Below are positions 1 through 8,416 of a DNA stretch of 64,000 bases, in pieces. How positions within the stretch are numbered: position 1 is the first letter of the stretch; each line of letters begins with the position of its first letter. The notes below the pieces were generated by a model that worked only from the letters and a program-made list of their open reading frames with translations, was not told the origin of the DNA and ran no database searches. Both the position numbers and the translations under genes were made by a program. Origin of the DNA: Saccharopolyspora aridisoli (lineage in GTDB: Bacteria; Actinomycetota; Actinomycetes; Mycobacteriales; Pseudonocardiaceae); NCBI RefSeq assembly GCF_004348445.1, contig NZ_SMKV01000016.1:85209-149208 (forward strand), in the 5' to 3' direction.

Positions 1-1449
1 TTGGCCTACCAGGACCTCGACCAGGCGGTGCGGCGCGTGGCCGCCGCGCTGAGCGCCGAGGGGTTCGGCGAGGGCGACATCATCGGTATCCGGTTGCCCA
101 ACGGGTGGCGCACGGTGGTCGCGGAACTCGCGGTCGCCGCCATCGGAGCCGTGGTGCTGGCCTACCCCGGAGGGACCGGAACCAAGGACACGATCAGCCT
201 GCTGGGCCGATCCCGCGCCGCAGCGGTCATCTTCAGCGACCCCGCTGATGCCGAGGTCGCCACCGGGCTGCCGACGCTGCGCGCGGCGCACGTCTTCGAC
301 GACCTCGACAGCGGCGCCGACTGGCACCCGCCGGAACTCGACCCCGAGGCACCGGTGCGCATCCTGGTCACCTCCGGCTCGCAGTCCGAACCGAAGATGA
401 TCGCTTACTCGCACAACGCGATGGCGGGCGGCCGGGCCAACTACGTGAGGGCGTTGAGCGGAGGCGACGAGCCGATGCGGGCCCTGGCGCTGATGGAGCT
501 CGCGTCCTCCTACGGCTCGCTCGTCACCCACGTGAGCATCGCCGCGCTCAGTGCGACGGTCGTCCTGCAGGACCGCTTCGACGCGGGCGACGCGCTCCGC
601 GCGATCACCCGGCACCGGCCGACCCACCTGTTCGGATTGCCCACGATGCTGCGCAGGCTCACCGAGCACCCGGCCGAAGCGGACGAGGACCTGTCGAGCC
701 TGCGAGCGGTGGTGTCCAGTGCGGCACCGCTGTCGGACGTCACCGCCCGCGCGTGCACCCGACGGTTCGCCGCGCGCGTGATCACCGTCTACGGCTCGTC
801 CGACGGCATCAACTGCCACACGGCGCTCACCGGCACCGGCGAGGGGACGGGAACCGGCTCACCGGACCCGGAGGTCGCCGAGATCCGCATCGTCGACGAG
901 CTCGGGCGTGACGCCGGTCCCGGTGAGGCAGGGGAGATCTGGGCGCGCGGGCCGATGACGCCGCTGAGCTACGTCGCCGATGCCGAACTCGACGAGCGCT
1001 ACCGCACGCGGGGCGGGTGGGTGCGCAGCGGTGACCGGGGCGTGCTGGACGAACTCGGGCGGCTGCACGTGCACGGCAGGATGGACAACATCGTGTCGCG
1101 CGGCGGTTACCAGATCAGCCCGGCCGAGGTGGAGCGGGAGATCGGCGCGCATCCCGGCGTGGTGGACGTGGCCTGCGTGCCGGTCCCGGACGATGACCTG
1201 GGGGAGCGGCTGTGCGCCTGCATCAGCCAGGCCGCCGGGAGCGAGGACCTGACCCTGGGCGAGGTCACCGCGTTCCTGGAGGCGGAACGGGGGCTGGAGC
1301 GGCGCAAGCTCCCGGAGTTCCTGCTCCGGTTGCCCGAACTGCCGCTGGCGCCGACCGGCGAGGTCTGCCGGCGCACGGTCACCGCGCTCGCCACCGAGCG
1401 CTTCGCTGCGGACCAGCCCGCGATGAGCTCCACGTCCGGCCTGCCGTAG
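1..1449 (+). CDS. AMP-forming acyl-CoA synthetase/ligase, 5' end cut by window
   Basis: ANL-superfamily adenylating enzyme that would activate a carboxylic acid as acyl-AMP and then acyl-CoA. Visible are the P-loop-like A3 motif TSGSQSEPK near residues 124-132 (usual form TSGSTGxPK, so Gly is replaced by Gln), the YGSSDG A5-like segment, the SGDRGVLDE A7 motif and the hinge/A8 region GRMDNIVSRGGYQISPAEVE. The C-terminal swivelling domain is complete. The family normally has about 25-50 residues before the first residues seen here, and the TTG at base 1 has no upstream ribosome site in view, so the true start lies outside. The substrate cannot be read from the sequence. Confidence 0.85.
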   Translation: MAYQDLDQAVRRVAAALSAEGFGEGDIIGIRLPNGWRTVVAELAVAAIGAVVLAYPGGTGTKDTISLLGRSRAAAVIFSDPADAEVATGLPTLRAAHVFDDLDSGADWHPPELDPEAPVRILVTSGSQSEPKMIAYSHNAMAGGRANYVRALSGGDEPMRALALMELASSYGSLVTHVSIAALSATVVLQDRFDAGDALRAITRHRPTHLFGLPTMLRRLTEHPAEADEDLSSLRAVVSSAAPLSDVTARACTRRFAARVITVYGSSDGINCHTALTGTGEGTGTGSPDPEVAEIRIVDELGRDAGPGEAGEIWARGPMTPLSYVADAELDERYRTRGGWVRSGDRGVLDELGRLHVHGRMDNIVSRGGYQISPAEVEREIGAHPGVVDVACVPVPDDDLGERLCACISQAAGSEDLTLGEVTAFLEAERGLERRKLPEFLLRLPELPLAPTGEVCRRTVTALATERFAADQPAMSSTSGLP

Positions 1450-1745
1450 TGGTGTTCGCGGATCGCGAGGAGCAGTTCGTCGCGGCACAGCGTTCCGCGG
1501 AGGAGGTGGCGATCTGAGCTTCGGTGATCGTCCTCTCGCGGGGACCCCGGCCTGGTCGGCGCAGAGGTCGGAGAGTCCGCCGAGGGAGGCGCGGAGCCGC
1601 GAGGCCGCGGGGTAGGCCCGGTCGACGCCGAAGGCGCGGGCGATCCGCTCGGCCTCCAGCTCGACGTCCTGGCGGGTCAGCCGGCGCTGCCGACGAGGTC
1701 CCAACGGGCGATCCGGGTCTTGATCCGGCCCTGCGCAACGCACCG
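1450..1745 (-). pseudogene. Degraded gene remnant of unknown family
   Basis: The minus strand holds three coding-quality stretches with strong G/C third positions, in different frames and without a start: one ending in ARWDLVGSAG then stop (about 1680-1740), one reading LTRQDVELEAERIARAFGVD (about 1520-1680), and one reading LCRDELLLAIREHHYGRPDVEL that runs into the 3' end of the ligase gene. Together they look like one frameshifted gene. I do not recognise the family. It could also be chance open frame in GC-rich DNA. Confidence 0.3.
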
Positions 1746-1890
1746 ATCCACCCGACACCGTCCACGACCGACTGTGAATTCCACTGGAACGACGCGACAG
1801 TAGCCGGTGTGGATCAGCTCGCCGGATCGCGCGCCGCGACCGCGGGAACTGGGTAGGTTCGTTCGCGCCCCGTTCCGAGAGGTGGTGCTC

Positions 1891-3012
1891 GTGGAGTCGT
1901 TGGCCGCGGAGATCGAGGGAATCGCGCTGGTGGACCACCACGCGCACGGGGTGCTGCCCGCTGATCCGGGTCGGGCGGAGTTCGAGGGCCTGCTCACCGA
2001 GTCCGATCGCGCCGTTCCGCCGTGGATGACGCAGTTCGACTCGCCGCTCGGGTTCGCCGTGCGGCGGTGGTGCGCCCCGGTCCTGGGGCTGGCGCCGCAC
2101 ACCTCGCCGGAGGAGTACCTGGCGGTCAGGCGATCGCTGGGATGGAACGAGGTGACCCGGCGGTTGCTCGACGCCTCCGGAGTGGGGTGCGTGCTGCTCG
2201 AAACCGGGCTGGACAGCGGTCTCGGTGTGGCGGACCTCGCCCGGTTGTCGGGAAGACCGGTGCACGAGGTCGTCCGCCTGGAAGCGGTGCTGGAGGAGGT
2301 CGCGCGGTCCGGGGTGTCGGCGGTGGAGCTGCCGTCGCGGTTCCGCGAGGCGCTGGCGAGCCGGTCGCCGGTGGGCCTGAAGAGCATCATCGCCTACCGG
2401 TACGGCTTCGACTTCGACCCGGAGCCGCCCGGTGAAGCCGAGGTCGTCCGAGCGGCCGGCACGTGGCTCCAGGAGGGCGCTCCCCGGGTGAGCGATCCGG
2501 TGCTGCTGCGGTTCGCGCTGTGGGCGGGCGTGGAGCGCGGACTGCCGATCCAGCTGCACACCGCCTACGGCGATCCCGACCTGGAACTGCACCGCTGCGA
2601 CCCGCTGCTGCTGACCCGGTTCATCAAGAACGTCGAGCCGCACGGCGTGGACCTGCTGTTGCTGCACTGCTACCCGTTCCACCGCAACGCCGCCTACCTC
2701 GCCCAGGTCTTCCCGCACGTCCACTTCGACGTCGGGCTGGCGATCAACCACACCGGCGCGCGGTCGGAGGCGGTGATCGCAGAATCCCTGGAACTCGCCC
2801 CGTTCGCCAAGGTCCTCTACTCCTCCGACGCCTGGGGACTGCCGGAGCTGCACCACCTCGGCGCTCGGCTCTGGCGCACGGGGATGAGCCGGGTGCTGGC
2901 CCGCCACGTCGAATCCGGCGACTGGCACCTCGACGACGCGGTCCGGGTGGCCCGCATGATCGGGCGGGACAACGCCGGGCGCGTCTACCGCCTGCGCGAC
3001 GCGCCACCGTGA
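1891..3012 (+). CDS. Amidohydrolase family protein (FluG-like, TIM barrel)
   Basis: A 373-residue metal-dependent hydrolase of the amidohydrolase 2 type. It has an N-terminal metal-binding VDHHAHG motif (residues 14-20), the QLHTAYGDPD segment in the middle of the barrel, LLHCYPFH for a further metal histidine, and a C-terminal LYSSDAWGLPE segment carrying the conserved aspartate. The layout matches the hydrolase half of FluG and relatives found near glutamine synthetase genes, but none is adjacent here. GTG 1891 was chosen because GAGAGG lies 8 bases upstream. An in-frame ATG at 1807 would add 28 low-complexity residues. The substrate is unknown. Confidence 0.75.
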   Translation: MESLAAEIEGIALVDHHAHGVLPADPGRAEFEGLLTESDRAVPPWMTQFDSPLGFAVRRWCAPVLGLAPHTSPEEYLAVRRSLGWNEVTRRLLDASGVGCVLLETGLDSGLGVADLARLSGRPVHEVVRLEAVLEEVARSGVSAVELPSRFREALASRSPVGLKSIIAYRYGFDFDPEPPGEAEVVRAAGTWLQEGAPRVSDPVLLRFALWAGVERGLPIQLHTAYGDPDLELHRCDPLLLTRFIKNVEPHGVDLLLLHCYPFHRNAAYLAQVFPHVHFDVGLAINHTGARSEAVIAESLELAPFAKVLYSSDAWGLPELHHLGARLWRTGMSRVLARHVESGDWHLDDAVRVARMIGRDNAGRVYRLRDAPP

Positions 3013-3154
3013 CGACGATCCGGTGAGGCGGTGGCGGATTCGAGCCAAGTGCCCGGTATCACCCACCGTGAGGTGTGGACGGTGGCGCCCCTGATCGTTA
3101 CGTTGGTGGCCGCCCACCGGAGTTGACGACGTTGTTACGGGGAGGGATCAGGCG

Positions 3155-3328
3155 ATGGCGCCTCTTGACCTGCTGTGCGCTGTGCTGATCCCGCTCGCGC
3201 TGGTAGTCGGAACGGTTGCCGCGATGGTCGGCCGGAAGGTCGTCGCGCAGCGTCTCGCGGTGACCTCCGGCGCACTCGCTGTAGTGGGCCTGGCGTTGGT
3301 CTCGGTGGTGTCGTTGTTCGGCTTGTGA
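3155..3328 (+). CDS. Small two-helix membrane protein (57 aa)
   Basis: A short reading frame from ATG 3155 preceded by a good ribosome site (GGAGGGA, 3141-3147). The product has a hydrophobic segment at residues 5-25 (LLCAVLIPLALVVGTVAAMV), a short basic loop (GRKVVAQR) and a second hydrophobic segment at about residues 35-56. This is the helical hairpin typical of small actinobacterial inner-membrane proteins. No family is recognised and no function is proposed. The gene stands alone between the amidohydrolase and the aldolase. Confidence 0.6.
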   Translation: MAPLDLLCAVLIPLALVVGTVAAMVGRKVVAQRLAVTSGALAVVGLALVSVVSLFGL

Positions 3329-3419
3329 GTCGACGCCCCGGCGCGGGCTGTTGGAACGCGGTGTGCGGGTCGGTAGGAACGACGTGAGACCACCTGATCG
3401 TCACGCCGGGAGGAACACC

Positions 3420-4193
3420 GTGTCCGCAGCCGAATTCGCGCGCGATCTGCGCGCTCGTGAGGAGCTCGTCGGGTACTGGATCGCGCTCGACGCCCCGGCC
3501 GCCACCGAGCGGATCGCGCGGGTGGGCTACGACTACCTGGTCGTCGACGTCCAGCACGGGCTCATCGGCCATTCCGGGGTGATCAACGCGTTGCTGGCCA
3601 TCGATGCCGCCGGCGGTGCGAAGGGGCTGGTCCGGGTCGCGGCGAACGAGCCCAGCGGGATCGGCCACGCCCTGGACGCGGGGGCCGCCGGAGTCATCGT
3701 CCCGCTGGTCGACACGCCTGAGGACGCGGCCTCAGCGGTCGAGGCCACCCGCTACCCGCCGCGCGGGCGCCGCTCCTACGGTCCGATGCGGTCGGGCCTG
3801 CGAGTCGGCCCCCGGCCGATCGAAGCGGACGAGTCGACGGTGGTGATCGCGATGATCGAGACCGCGCAGGGCTTGGCCAACGTTCGCGAGATCTGCGCGA
3901 CCGCCGGGCTCGACGGGGTCTACGTCGGCCCTGCCGACCTGTGCCTGGCCGTCGGCGGTGCCCACCCGGGAGATCCGGACGTGGCCGAGGAGTTCGAGGC
4001 CGCGGTCGAGGAGATCCAGAGCGCGGCGGCGGAGGCGGGCATCGCCGCCGGGTTCCACGTGTCCGACGGCGACGAGGCCGGACCGCGGCTCGCCCAGGGC
4101 TACACGTTCGCCAGCATCTCCTGCGACCTGGTGCACCTGGAGGCCGCCGCAGCCGGTCACCTGCGCGTGGCCAGGGGGTCGGCCCAGCGCTGA
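3420..4193 (+). CDS. HpcH/HpaI-family aldolase/citrate-lyase-type enzyme
   Basis: A 257-residue class II pyruvate-type aldolase that cleaves or forms 2-oxo-4-hydroxy acids with a divalent metal. Family marks are DYLVVDVQHG near residues 38-47, RVAANEPSGIGHALDAGAAGVIVP with the catalytic arginine and glycine-rich loop, RYPPRGRRSYGP, the metal Glu in MIETAQGLANV, and GLDGVYVGPADL. Length fits HpaI/GarL enzymes (250-270). The GTG at 3420 has GGGAGGAA upstream; an in-frame ATG at 3351 would add a basic non-family leader. The exact substrate is not determinable. Confidence 0.85.
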   Translation: MSAAEFARDLRAREELVGYWIALDAPAATERIARVGYDYLVVDVQHGLIGHSGVINALLAIDAAGGAKGLVRVAANEPSGIGHALDAGAAGVIVPLVDTPEDAASAVEATRYPPRGRRSYGPMRSGLRVGPRPIEADESTVVIAMIETAQGLANVREICATAGLDGVYVGPADLCLAVGGAHPGDPDVAEEFEAAVEEIQSAAAEAGIAAGFHVSDGDEAGPRLAQGYTFASISCDLVHLEAAAAGHLRVARGSAQR

Positions 4194-4536
4194 GGCCCTG
4201 AGCGCGCAGCAGCCCCGGAGCCGTTTCCTCCTCGGTGAGAAGGCCGAACCGGACGCAGTTCGGGGCTCCGGGGCCGGGTAGCTGCCTGGTATTCGCCGAC
4301 CGCTCTCCCGCGTCGGGATCCACAGGTTTCGGGATTCGCACACGTCGGGTCGGCTGATGTGCCGTGGGCGGTCCTAGCGGACAGCCACCTCACAAGTCCT
4401 GTTGGTATTCAACGTCGGACCACCTCCTTTCCTGTGTGTCCGCAGGTTATGCCGCGTCCCGTTCCATCGGCAACAGATTTTTCCCGGTCCCGCTTTCGCA
4501 GGTCAGGGCCTCATCCAGTGGTCGACGCCCGGATCG
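4194..4536. other. Non-coding gap with nested hairpin
   Basis: No gene seen. Arms 4212-4222 and 4264-4274 are a perfect 11-base inverted repeat, and inside them CCGAAC (4244-4249) pairs with GTTCGG (4258-4263). No T-run follows, as is usual for high-GC actinomycete terminators. It may end transcription of the aldolase gene. Confidence 0.4.
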
Positions 4537-4565
4537 TTGACACCCCTACCCCCTAGGGGTATGTT
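4537..4565 (+). promoter_or_regulatory. Sigma-70-type promoter with CsoR-like operator in the spacer
   Basis: TTGACA (4537-4542) and TATGTT (4560-4565) are separated by exactly 17 bases. The spacer plus the -10 edge contains TACCCCCTAGGGGTA (4547-4561), a C-run/G-run palindrome centred on CTAG. This matches the pattern of operators bound by the copper(I) repressor CsoR in actinobacteria. A repressor bound there would cover the face used by RNA polymerase. No csoR gene is in the window. Confidence 0.7.
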
Positions 4566-4605
4566 TTTTGGCAGGATGAAGGTGGACCGTCGCGGGGAGG
4601 GCATC

Positions 4606-5085
4606 ATGGACCACGAGCACCACCACGCCGGTGTCGAGCAGCAGGACGGTCGCGCGCTGACCCGGTCAGCCATCAGCGCCACGGCGCACTGCCTGACCGG
4701 CTGCGCCATCGGCGAAGTCCTCGGCATGGTCATCGGAACCGCGCTCGGCTGGGGGGACCTGGCCACCATCGCGCTCGCGATCGCGCTGGCGTTCCTGTTC
4801 GGCTACAGCCTGACGATCGTTCCCGTGCTGCGCGCGGGCGTCGGCCTCGGCGCGGCCATCGGCGTCGCCTTCGCCGCAGACACGCTGTCGATCACCGTCA
4901 TGGAGATCGTCGACAACCTGTTCATGGTGCTGATCCCTGGTGCCATGGACGCGGGCCTGGTCAGCTGGCTGTTCTGGGTCTCGCTCGCCGCGGCCCTGGC
5001 CATCGCCTTCGTGCTCACCGTCCCGGTCAACCGGGTCCTGATCAGGCGGGGCAAGGGCCACGCCGTGATGCACCAGTACCACTAG
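4606..5085 (+). CDS. DUF4396 membrane protein with His-rich ends
   Basis: A 159-residue protein of the DUF4396 type with about four hydrophobic segments (residues 30-52, 57-78, 80-100 and 125-148). The N terminus has the cluster DHEHHH (residues 2-7) and the C terminus ends HAVMHQYH, so both tails could bind metal. Conserved-looking features inside the membrane region include TAHCLTGCAIGE and MEIVDNLFM. ATG 4606 is preceded by GGGGAGGG. Together with the CsoR-like promoter, the context suggests a copper- or heavy-metal-related role. That is inference; the family has no assigned activity that I know of. Confidence 0.75.
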   Translation: MDHEHHHAGVEQQDGRALTRSAISATAHCLTGCAIGEVLGMVIGTALGWGDLATIALAIALAFLFGYSLTIVPVLRAGVGLGAAIGVAFAADTLSITVMEIVDNLFMVLIPGAMDAGLVSWLFWVSLAAALAIAFVLTVPVNRVLIRRGKGHAVMHQYH

Positions 5086-5176
5086 TCAGGAGCTGTTGCG
5101 GAATCGCTCGTCCCACCTGGCGGCTCCACCAGAACCGGTCAACGCCGCTGGTGGCAGGCCCGGTTAGGCTCGGGCC

Positions 5177-5725
5177 ATGCCGATGTCTCTTCGTCTCGCC
5201 ACCAAGGAGGACCGGCCCGCGATCCTCGAACTGCTCCGTTCCGCGCAGGAGAGCGCGGTGCCCGAGGCCAAGCGCGGGGAACAGGGGTTCGTCCCCGGCG
5301 AGTGGGACGAGGAGGTGCTGGAGGCGTTCACCGAGGGTCCCGGCACGTTCCTGGTGGAGGACAAGGACAAGCTCGCCGGGGTCGTGCTGACCTCGGAAGG
5401 CGGCAGCGCGCTGCCCGGACCGGCGCAGCGGACCGCGGAGCTGACCAAGAACCTCGAAGGTCCCGTCCTGCACTGCGGCCCGGTGGTGGTCGCGCCGAAG
5501 TACCGCGGCAAGGGCGTCGTCCGGATGCTGCTGTCGGGCATGGCCCTCATGCTCGGCGACCGGTACCCCAGCGCCGCGCTCTTCGTGGAGAACACCAACC
5601 AGCGCGCGTTGAAGGCAACCCGGGCGCTCGGCATGAAGAAGCACACTCGGTTCACCCTCGACGACCGCGCCTACACGGTCTTCACCTTCGCCCCGGGTGA
5701 CTTCAGCCCCAGACCGGCCAGGTGA
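5177..5725 (+). CDS. GNAT-family N-acetyltransferase
   Basis: A 182-residue single-domain acetyltransferase that would use acetyl-CoA to modify an amine. The start MSLRLATKEDRPAILELL is the usual GNAT first strand and helix. The acetyl-CoA pyrophosphate loop is VVVAPKYRGKGVVRMLL (V-x-P-x-Y-R-G-K-G) near residues 95-111, followed by AALFVENTNQRALKATRALGM. ATG 5177 is used; ATG 5183 is equally possible. The substrate is unknown. Its stop codon abuts the stop of the convergent next gene. Confidence 0.85.
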   Translation: MPMSLRLATKEDRPAILELLRSAQESAVPEAKRGEQGFVPGEWDEEVLEAFTEGPGTFLVEDKDKLAGVVLTSEGGSALPGPAQRTAELTKNLEGPVLHCGPVVVAPKYRGKGVVRMLLSGMALMLGDRYPSAALFVENTNQRALKATRALGMKKHTRFTLDDRAYTVFTFAPGDFSPRPAR

Positions 5726-6310
5726 TCACCCGCCGAGGCGGGCGAGGGCCTCGGCGCTGCTCAGGCAACCCGCGGTCGTGAGGTTCAGGTTCGCCACGGC
5801 CGCCTGGTGGACGGCCGGGTCCGCCGCCGTCGTGCAATCGGTGACGACGTGGGCGGTGAAGCCCAGATCGGTGGCGTGGCGGGCGGTCTGCTCGACCGTC
5901 AGGTTCGTGGCGACGCCGGTGATGAACAGCGTGTCGATCCCCCGGGCGGTCAAGCGGTCGGGCAGGTCGTTGCCCGCGAGGCCGGAGAGCTTCTGGTTGT
6001 CCACCACGTCCAGCGCGCCGGACATCTCCGGGATCAGCTGCGCACCGGGGGAGTCGGGGCGGAAGAGCTCCTGGGCCTCGCCGACCGCGCGCATGAACTC
6101 GGTGTTGCGCACCAGCTGCCCCTCGCCCTCCGGGACGGTGAAGCGGGTGAACACCACCGGCGCGGTCGCCTCGGCGTGGAAGCGCGCCGCGCGCTCGACC
6201 ACGCCGCTGCGGGCCACCGGTTCGGCGAGCATGCCGCCGAAGAACCCCTCGGGTTTGATCACGTTGACCTGCCAGTGCAGCGCCAGTACCGCGTGTGAAC
6301 CGTTCGCCAT
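5726..6310 (-). CDS. Isochorismatase-like protein lacking catalytic Asp and Cys
   Basis: A 194-residue protein with the cysteine-hydrolase fold. The usual catalytic triad is Asp (in LVIDxQ), Lys and Cys. Here the first motif reads LALHWQ with His in place of Asp, the lysine region DNQKLSGLAGNDL is kept, and the Cys position in GVATNLTVEQTA is Thr (usual GVATDVCVExTA). It is therefore unlikely to work as a classical amidase of this family. It could be a non-catalytic binder or use other chemistry, as PhzD-type isochorismatases do without the Cys. It converges on the acetyltransferase gene with no gap. Confidence 0.75.
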   Translation of the reverse strand: MANGSHAVLALHWQVNVIKPEGFFGGMLAEPVARSGVVERAARFHAEATAPVVFTRFTVPEGEGQLVRNTEFMRAVGEAQELFRPDSPGAQLIPEMSGALDVVDNQKLSGLAGNDLPDRLTARGIDTLFITGVATNLTVEQTARHATDLGFTAHVVTDCTTAADPAVHQAAVANLNLTTAGCLSSAEALARLGG

Positions 6311-6424
6311 GCCCGAATCGTGCCCGATGCAACGGCCAGGTGGCGGGAGGGGGGAATGCGGACTCCACGTAGTGGATCCATGACCGATGTCGGTCTCGCG
6401 TGTTTCTGCCGGGAACGCCGTCGT

Positions 6425-6811
6425 TCAGCCGTGGTCGCCATCGACGTAGAACCAGGTCTTGCCACGGCGGGTGAAGCGGCTGTGCTCGGTGAGCGACCCG
6501 GTCGCACCGTCGTGGCGGTAGAGGGCGCGGAAGTCCACGGTTCCCTCGGCGTCGAAGGGACCGCCGCCGGTGCGGCTCAAGATTTCCAGGCGGAGCCAAC
6601 GCTGCGCCGGGTCGAGGTCGAGCTCGGCCGGGCGCGTCTTCGGGTGCCAGGTGCGCAGCAGGTAGTCCGCGTCGCCGACCGCGAACGCCGAGTAGCGCGA
6701 CCGCATCAGCTGCTCGGCCGTGGCCGCGTCGCGCTCACCGGCGTGCAGCGGTCCGCAGCACTCGCCGTAGGGTTCGCCAAGTCCGCAGGCGCACAAATCC
6801 TTCACGCTCAC
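6425..6811 (-). CDS. YchJ-family SEC-C metal-binding protein
   Basis: A 128-residue UPF0225/YchJ protein. The N terminus has the zinc-finger-like CACGLGEPYGECCG (Cys residues 7, 9, 18, 19), followed by the conserved SRYSAFAVGDADYLLRTWHP segment and a cystatin-like alpha-beta fold ending in SRFTRRGKTWFYVDG. GTG 6811 gives the expected family length; a second GTG lies two codons inside. It follows the sulfatase gene by 21 bases on the same strand, so the two are probably co-transcribed. Function of the family is not established. Confidence 0.85.
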   Translation of the reverse strand: MSVKDLCACGLGEPYGECCGPLHAGERDAATAEQLMRSRYSAFAVGDADYLLRTWHPKTRPAELDLDPAQRWLRLEILSRTGGGPFDAEGTVDFRALYRHDGATGSLTEHSRFTRRGKTWFYVDGDHG

Positions 6812-6832
6812 CTGGGAAGTTTCTCATCCGCC

Positions 6833-8173
6833 TCACCGGTGCCGCCGGGTGCGCTCGATCGCGGCGGCGCGGTCGCGCAGGACCTCGTCGTTGAAGATGC
6901 GGGCGCGCTGGGCCAGCGAATCCCGGATCAGCGGGTGAGCGGCCGCGACGTCGGTGGACTCGGCGGGATCGGTGTCGAGGTCGAACAGCACCTCGCGCCC
7001 CAGCTCCGGCCAGACCGTCGCGGGCCACAGCAGCTTCCACCGGTCCTGGCGCGCGGCGGCGACGTTCCACACCCAGTCCGGGTCGACCTCGCCAGTCGGC
7101 CCTTCCTCCAGGTCGCCGTAGAAGTACAGCGTGCGTCCGCGCGGCATCGGCTCGCCCGCCAGCGCGGGAGCGATGCTGATGCCGTCGATGGGCCGATCGG
7201 CCGGGGGCGGGGGCGCACCGGCCAGGTCGATCAGCGTCGGCAGCAGGTCCACGAACGAGATCGGGTACCGGTTCTCACCGACGGGGACCCGGCCCGGCCA
7301 GCGGACCACGAACGGCACCCGGAGACCGCCCTCGAACGGATCGGTCTTGCGGCCCCGCAACCCGCCGGTGCTGCCCTCGAACCACGGACCGTTGTCGCTG
7401 GTGACGATGACCAGGGTGGAATCCACCAGCTCCAGTGCGCTCAGCTCGTCGAGCAGCCTGCCCACCTGCCGGTCGGCCTCGCTGATGACGTCGGGGTAGC
7501 GGCTGTCGACACCACCGGTCTCCTCGGGCACGTGGAACGGCTGGTGCACGGAGCTGTGCGGGACGTAGGCGAAGAAGGGTCGTTGCCGTGCGACGCTCCT
7601 CCGGATGAACGCGATCGCCGCGTCGGTGTACTCGCCTGCCAGGCGCTCCTGCCCCTGCTCGGTGTTGACGTTGTCCACCGCCACCGCATCGCCCCGGTAC
7701 AGCGGTAGCCACTGCTGGTCACCCCACCCCTGGTCGTTGCTGTAGGGGATTCCGCAGAAGTGGTCGAAACCGTGCGAGGACGGCAGGAAGCGGGGACGCG
7801 CGTCCCACGGGTTGCCGGTGAGCCGCGGATCGCCCAGGTGCCACTTGCCGAAAATCCCGGTGGCGTACCCGGCCGCCCGCATCGCCTCGGCGACCGTGTG
7901 CTCGAACTCCGGCAGACCGCGGTCCTCCTCCGGCCACAGCACCTGCGGCAGACCGACCCGCTGCGCGTAGCGGCCGGTCATCAGCGCGGTCCGCGACGGG
8001 GTGCAGATCGGCGCCCCGGCGTACGCCTGCCGGAAGGTCATCCCCGCGCGGCCCACGGCGTCCATGCGCGGCGTGCCCACAGGCGAGCCGTACCAGCTCA
8101 GATCGCCGTAGCCCAGGTCGTCGAGAACGATGAGCACGACGTTCGGTCGTGATCCCGAGAGCGCACCGGACAT
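6833..8173 (-). CDS. Arylsulfatase-type sulfatase
   Basis: A 446-residue type I sulfatase that hydrolyses sulfate esters. The formylglycine-forming motif CTPSR lies in GAPICTPSRTALMTGRYAQR near residues 61-78, with the metal ligands NVVLIVLDDLGYGD at the start, GKWHLGD, the VTSDNGPW metal motif and RWPG afterwards. It needs a formylglycine-generating enzyme, which is not in this window. ATG 8173 is preceded by AGGGGG at good distance and starts right before the fold; a further 56 codons upstream read as non-family sequence. No signal peptide, so it is probably cytoplasmic. Confidence 0.85.
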   Translation of the reverse strand: MSGALSGSRPNVVLIVLDDLGYGDLSWYGSPVGTPRMDAVGRAGMTFRQAYAGAPICTPSRTALMTGRYAQRVGLPQVLWPEEDRGLPEFEHTVAEAMRAAGYATGIFGKWHLGDPRLTGNPWDARPRFLPSSHGFDHFCGIPYSNDQGWGDQQWLPLYRGDAVAVDNVNTEQGQERLAGEYTDAAIAFIRRSVARQRPFFAYVPHSSVHQPFHVPEETGGVDSRYPDVISEADRQVGRLLDELSALELVDSTLVIVTSDNGPWFEGSTGGLRGRKTDPFEGGLRVPFVVRWPGRVPVGENRYPISFVDLLPTLIDLAGAPPPPADRPIDGISIAPALAGEPMPRGRTLYFYGDLEEGPTGEVDPDWVWNVAAARQDRWKLLWPATVWPELGREVLFDLDTDPAESTDVAAAHPLIRDSLAQRARIFNDEVLRDRAAAIERTRRHR

Positions 8174-8358
8174 GTCAGCACCCCCTGGCGCGGTCGCGGC
8201 TCCGATTCTCCCCGGAAGACGGCGGTTTTCCCGTTCTTGCCACCCGGTCAGCGCACGGAACTCGATCGTCTGGCCCAGCGCGGGGAGCAGGTGTGAGAAG
8301 ATTGCCCGACTCGACGAGGGATCGGCCGTGGTCACGGACATGGTTCGAGGTGATCGCC

Positions 8359-8411
8359 GCTCCTGCGACGAAGAGCTGCCCGACCCGAGGCACCTTCGTC
8401 CCCGCAGGAGC
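8359..8411 (+). promoter_or_regulatory. Leader hairpin that hides the ribosome binding site
   Basis: Arm 8359-8373 (GCTCCTGCGACGAAG) pairs with arm 8394-8411 (CTTCGTccccgCAGGAGC, with a 3-base bulge): nine plus six base pairs around a 20-base loop. The only ribosome site of the next gene, CAGGAG at 8405-8410, lies within the closing arm, six bases before the ATG. Closed, the stem should block initiation. Confidence 0.55.
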
Positions 8412-8416
8412 AGGCA

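Noticed and set aside
859..3117. 752-codon open frame on the minus strand
   Set aside because: Composition is the Arg/Gly/Pro/His-rich pattern of a shadow frame, and it lies opposite the clearly coding amidohydrolase.
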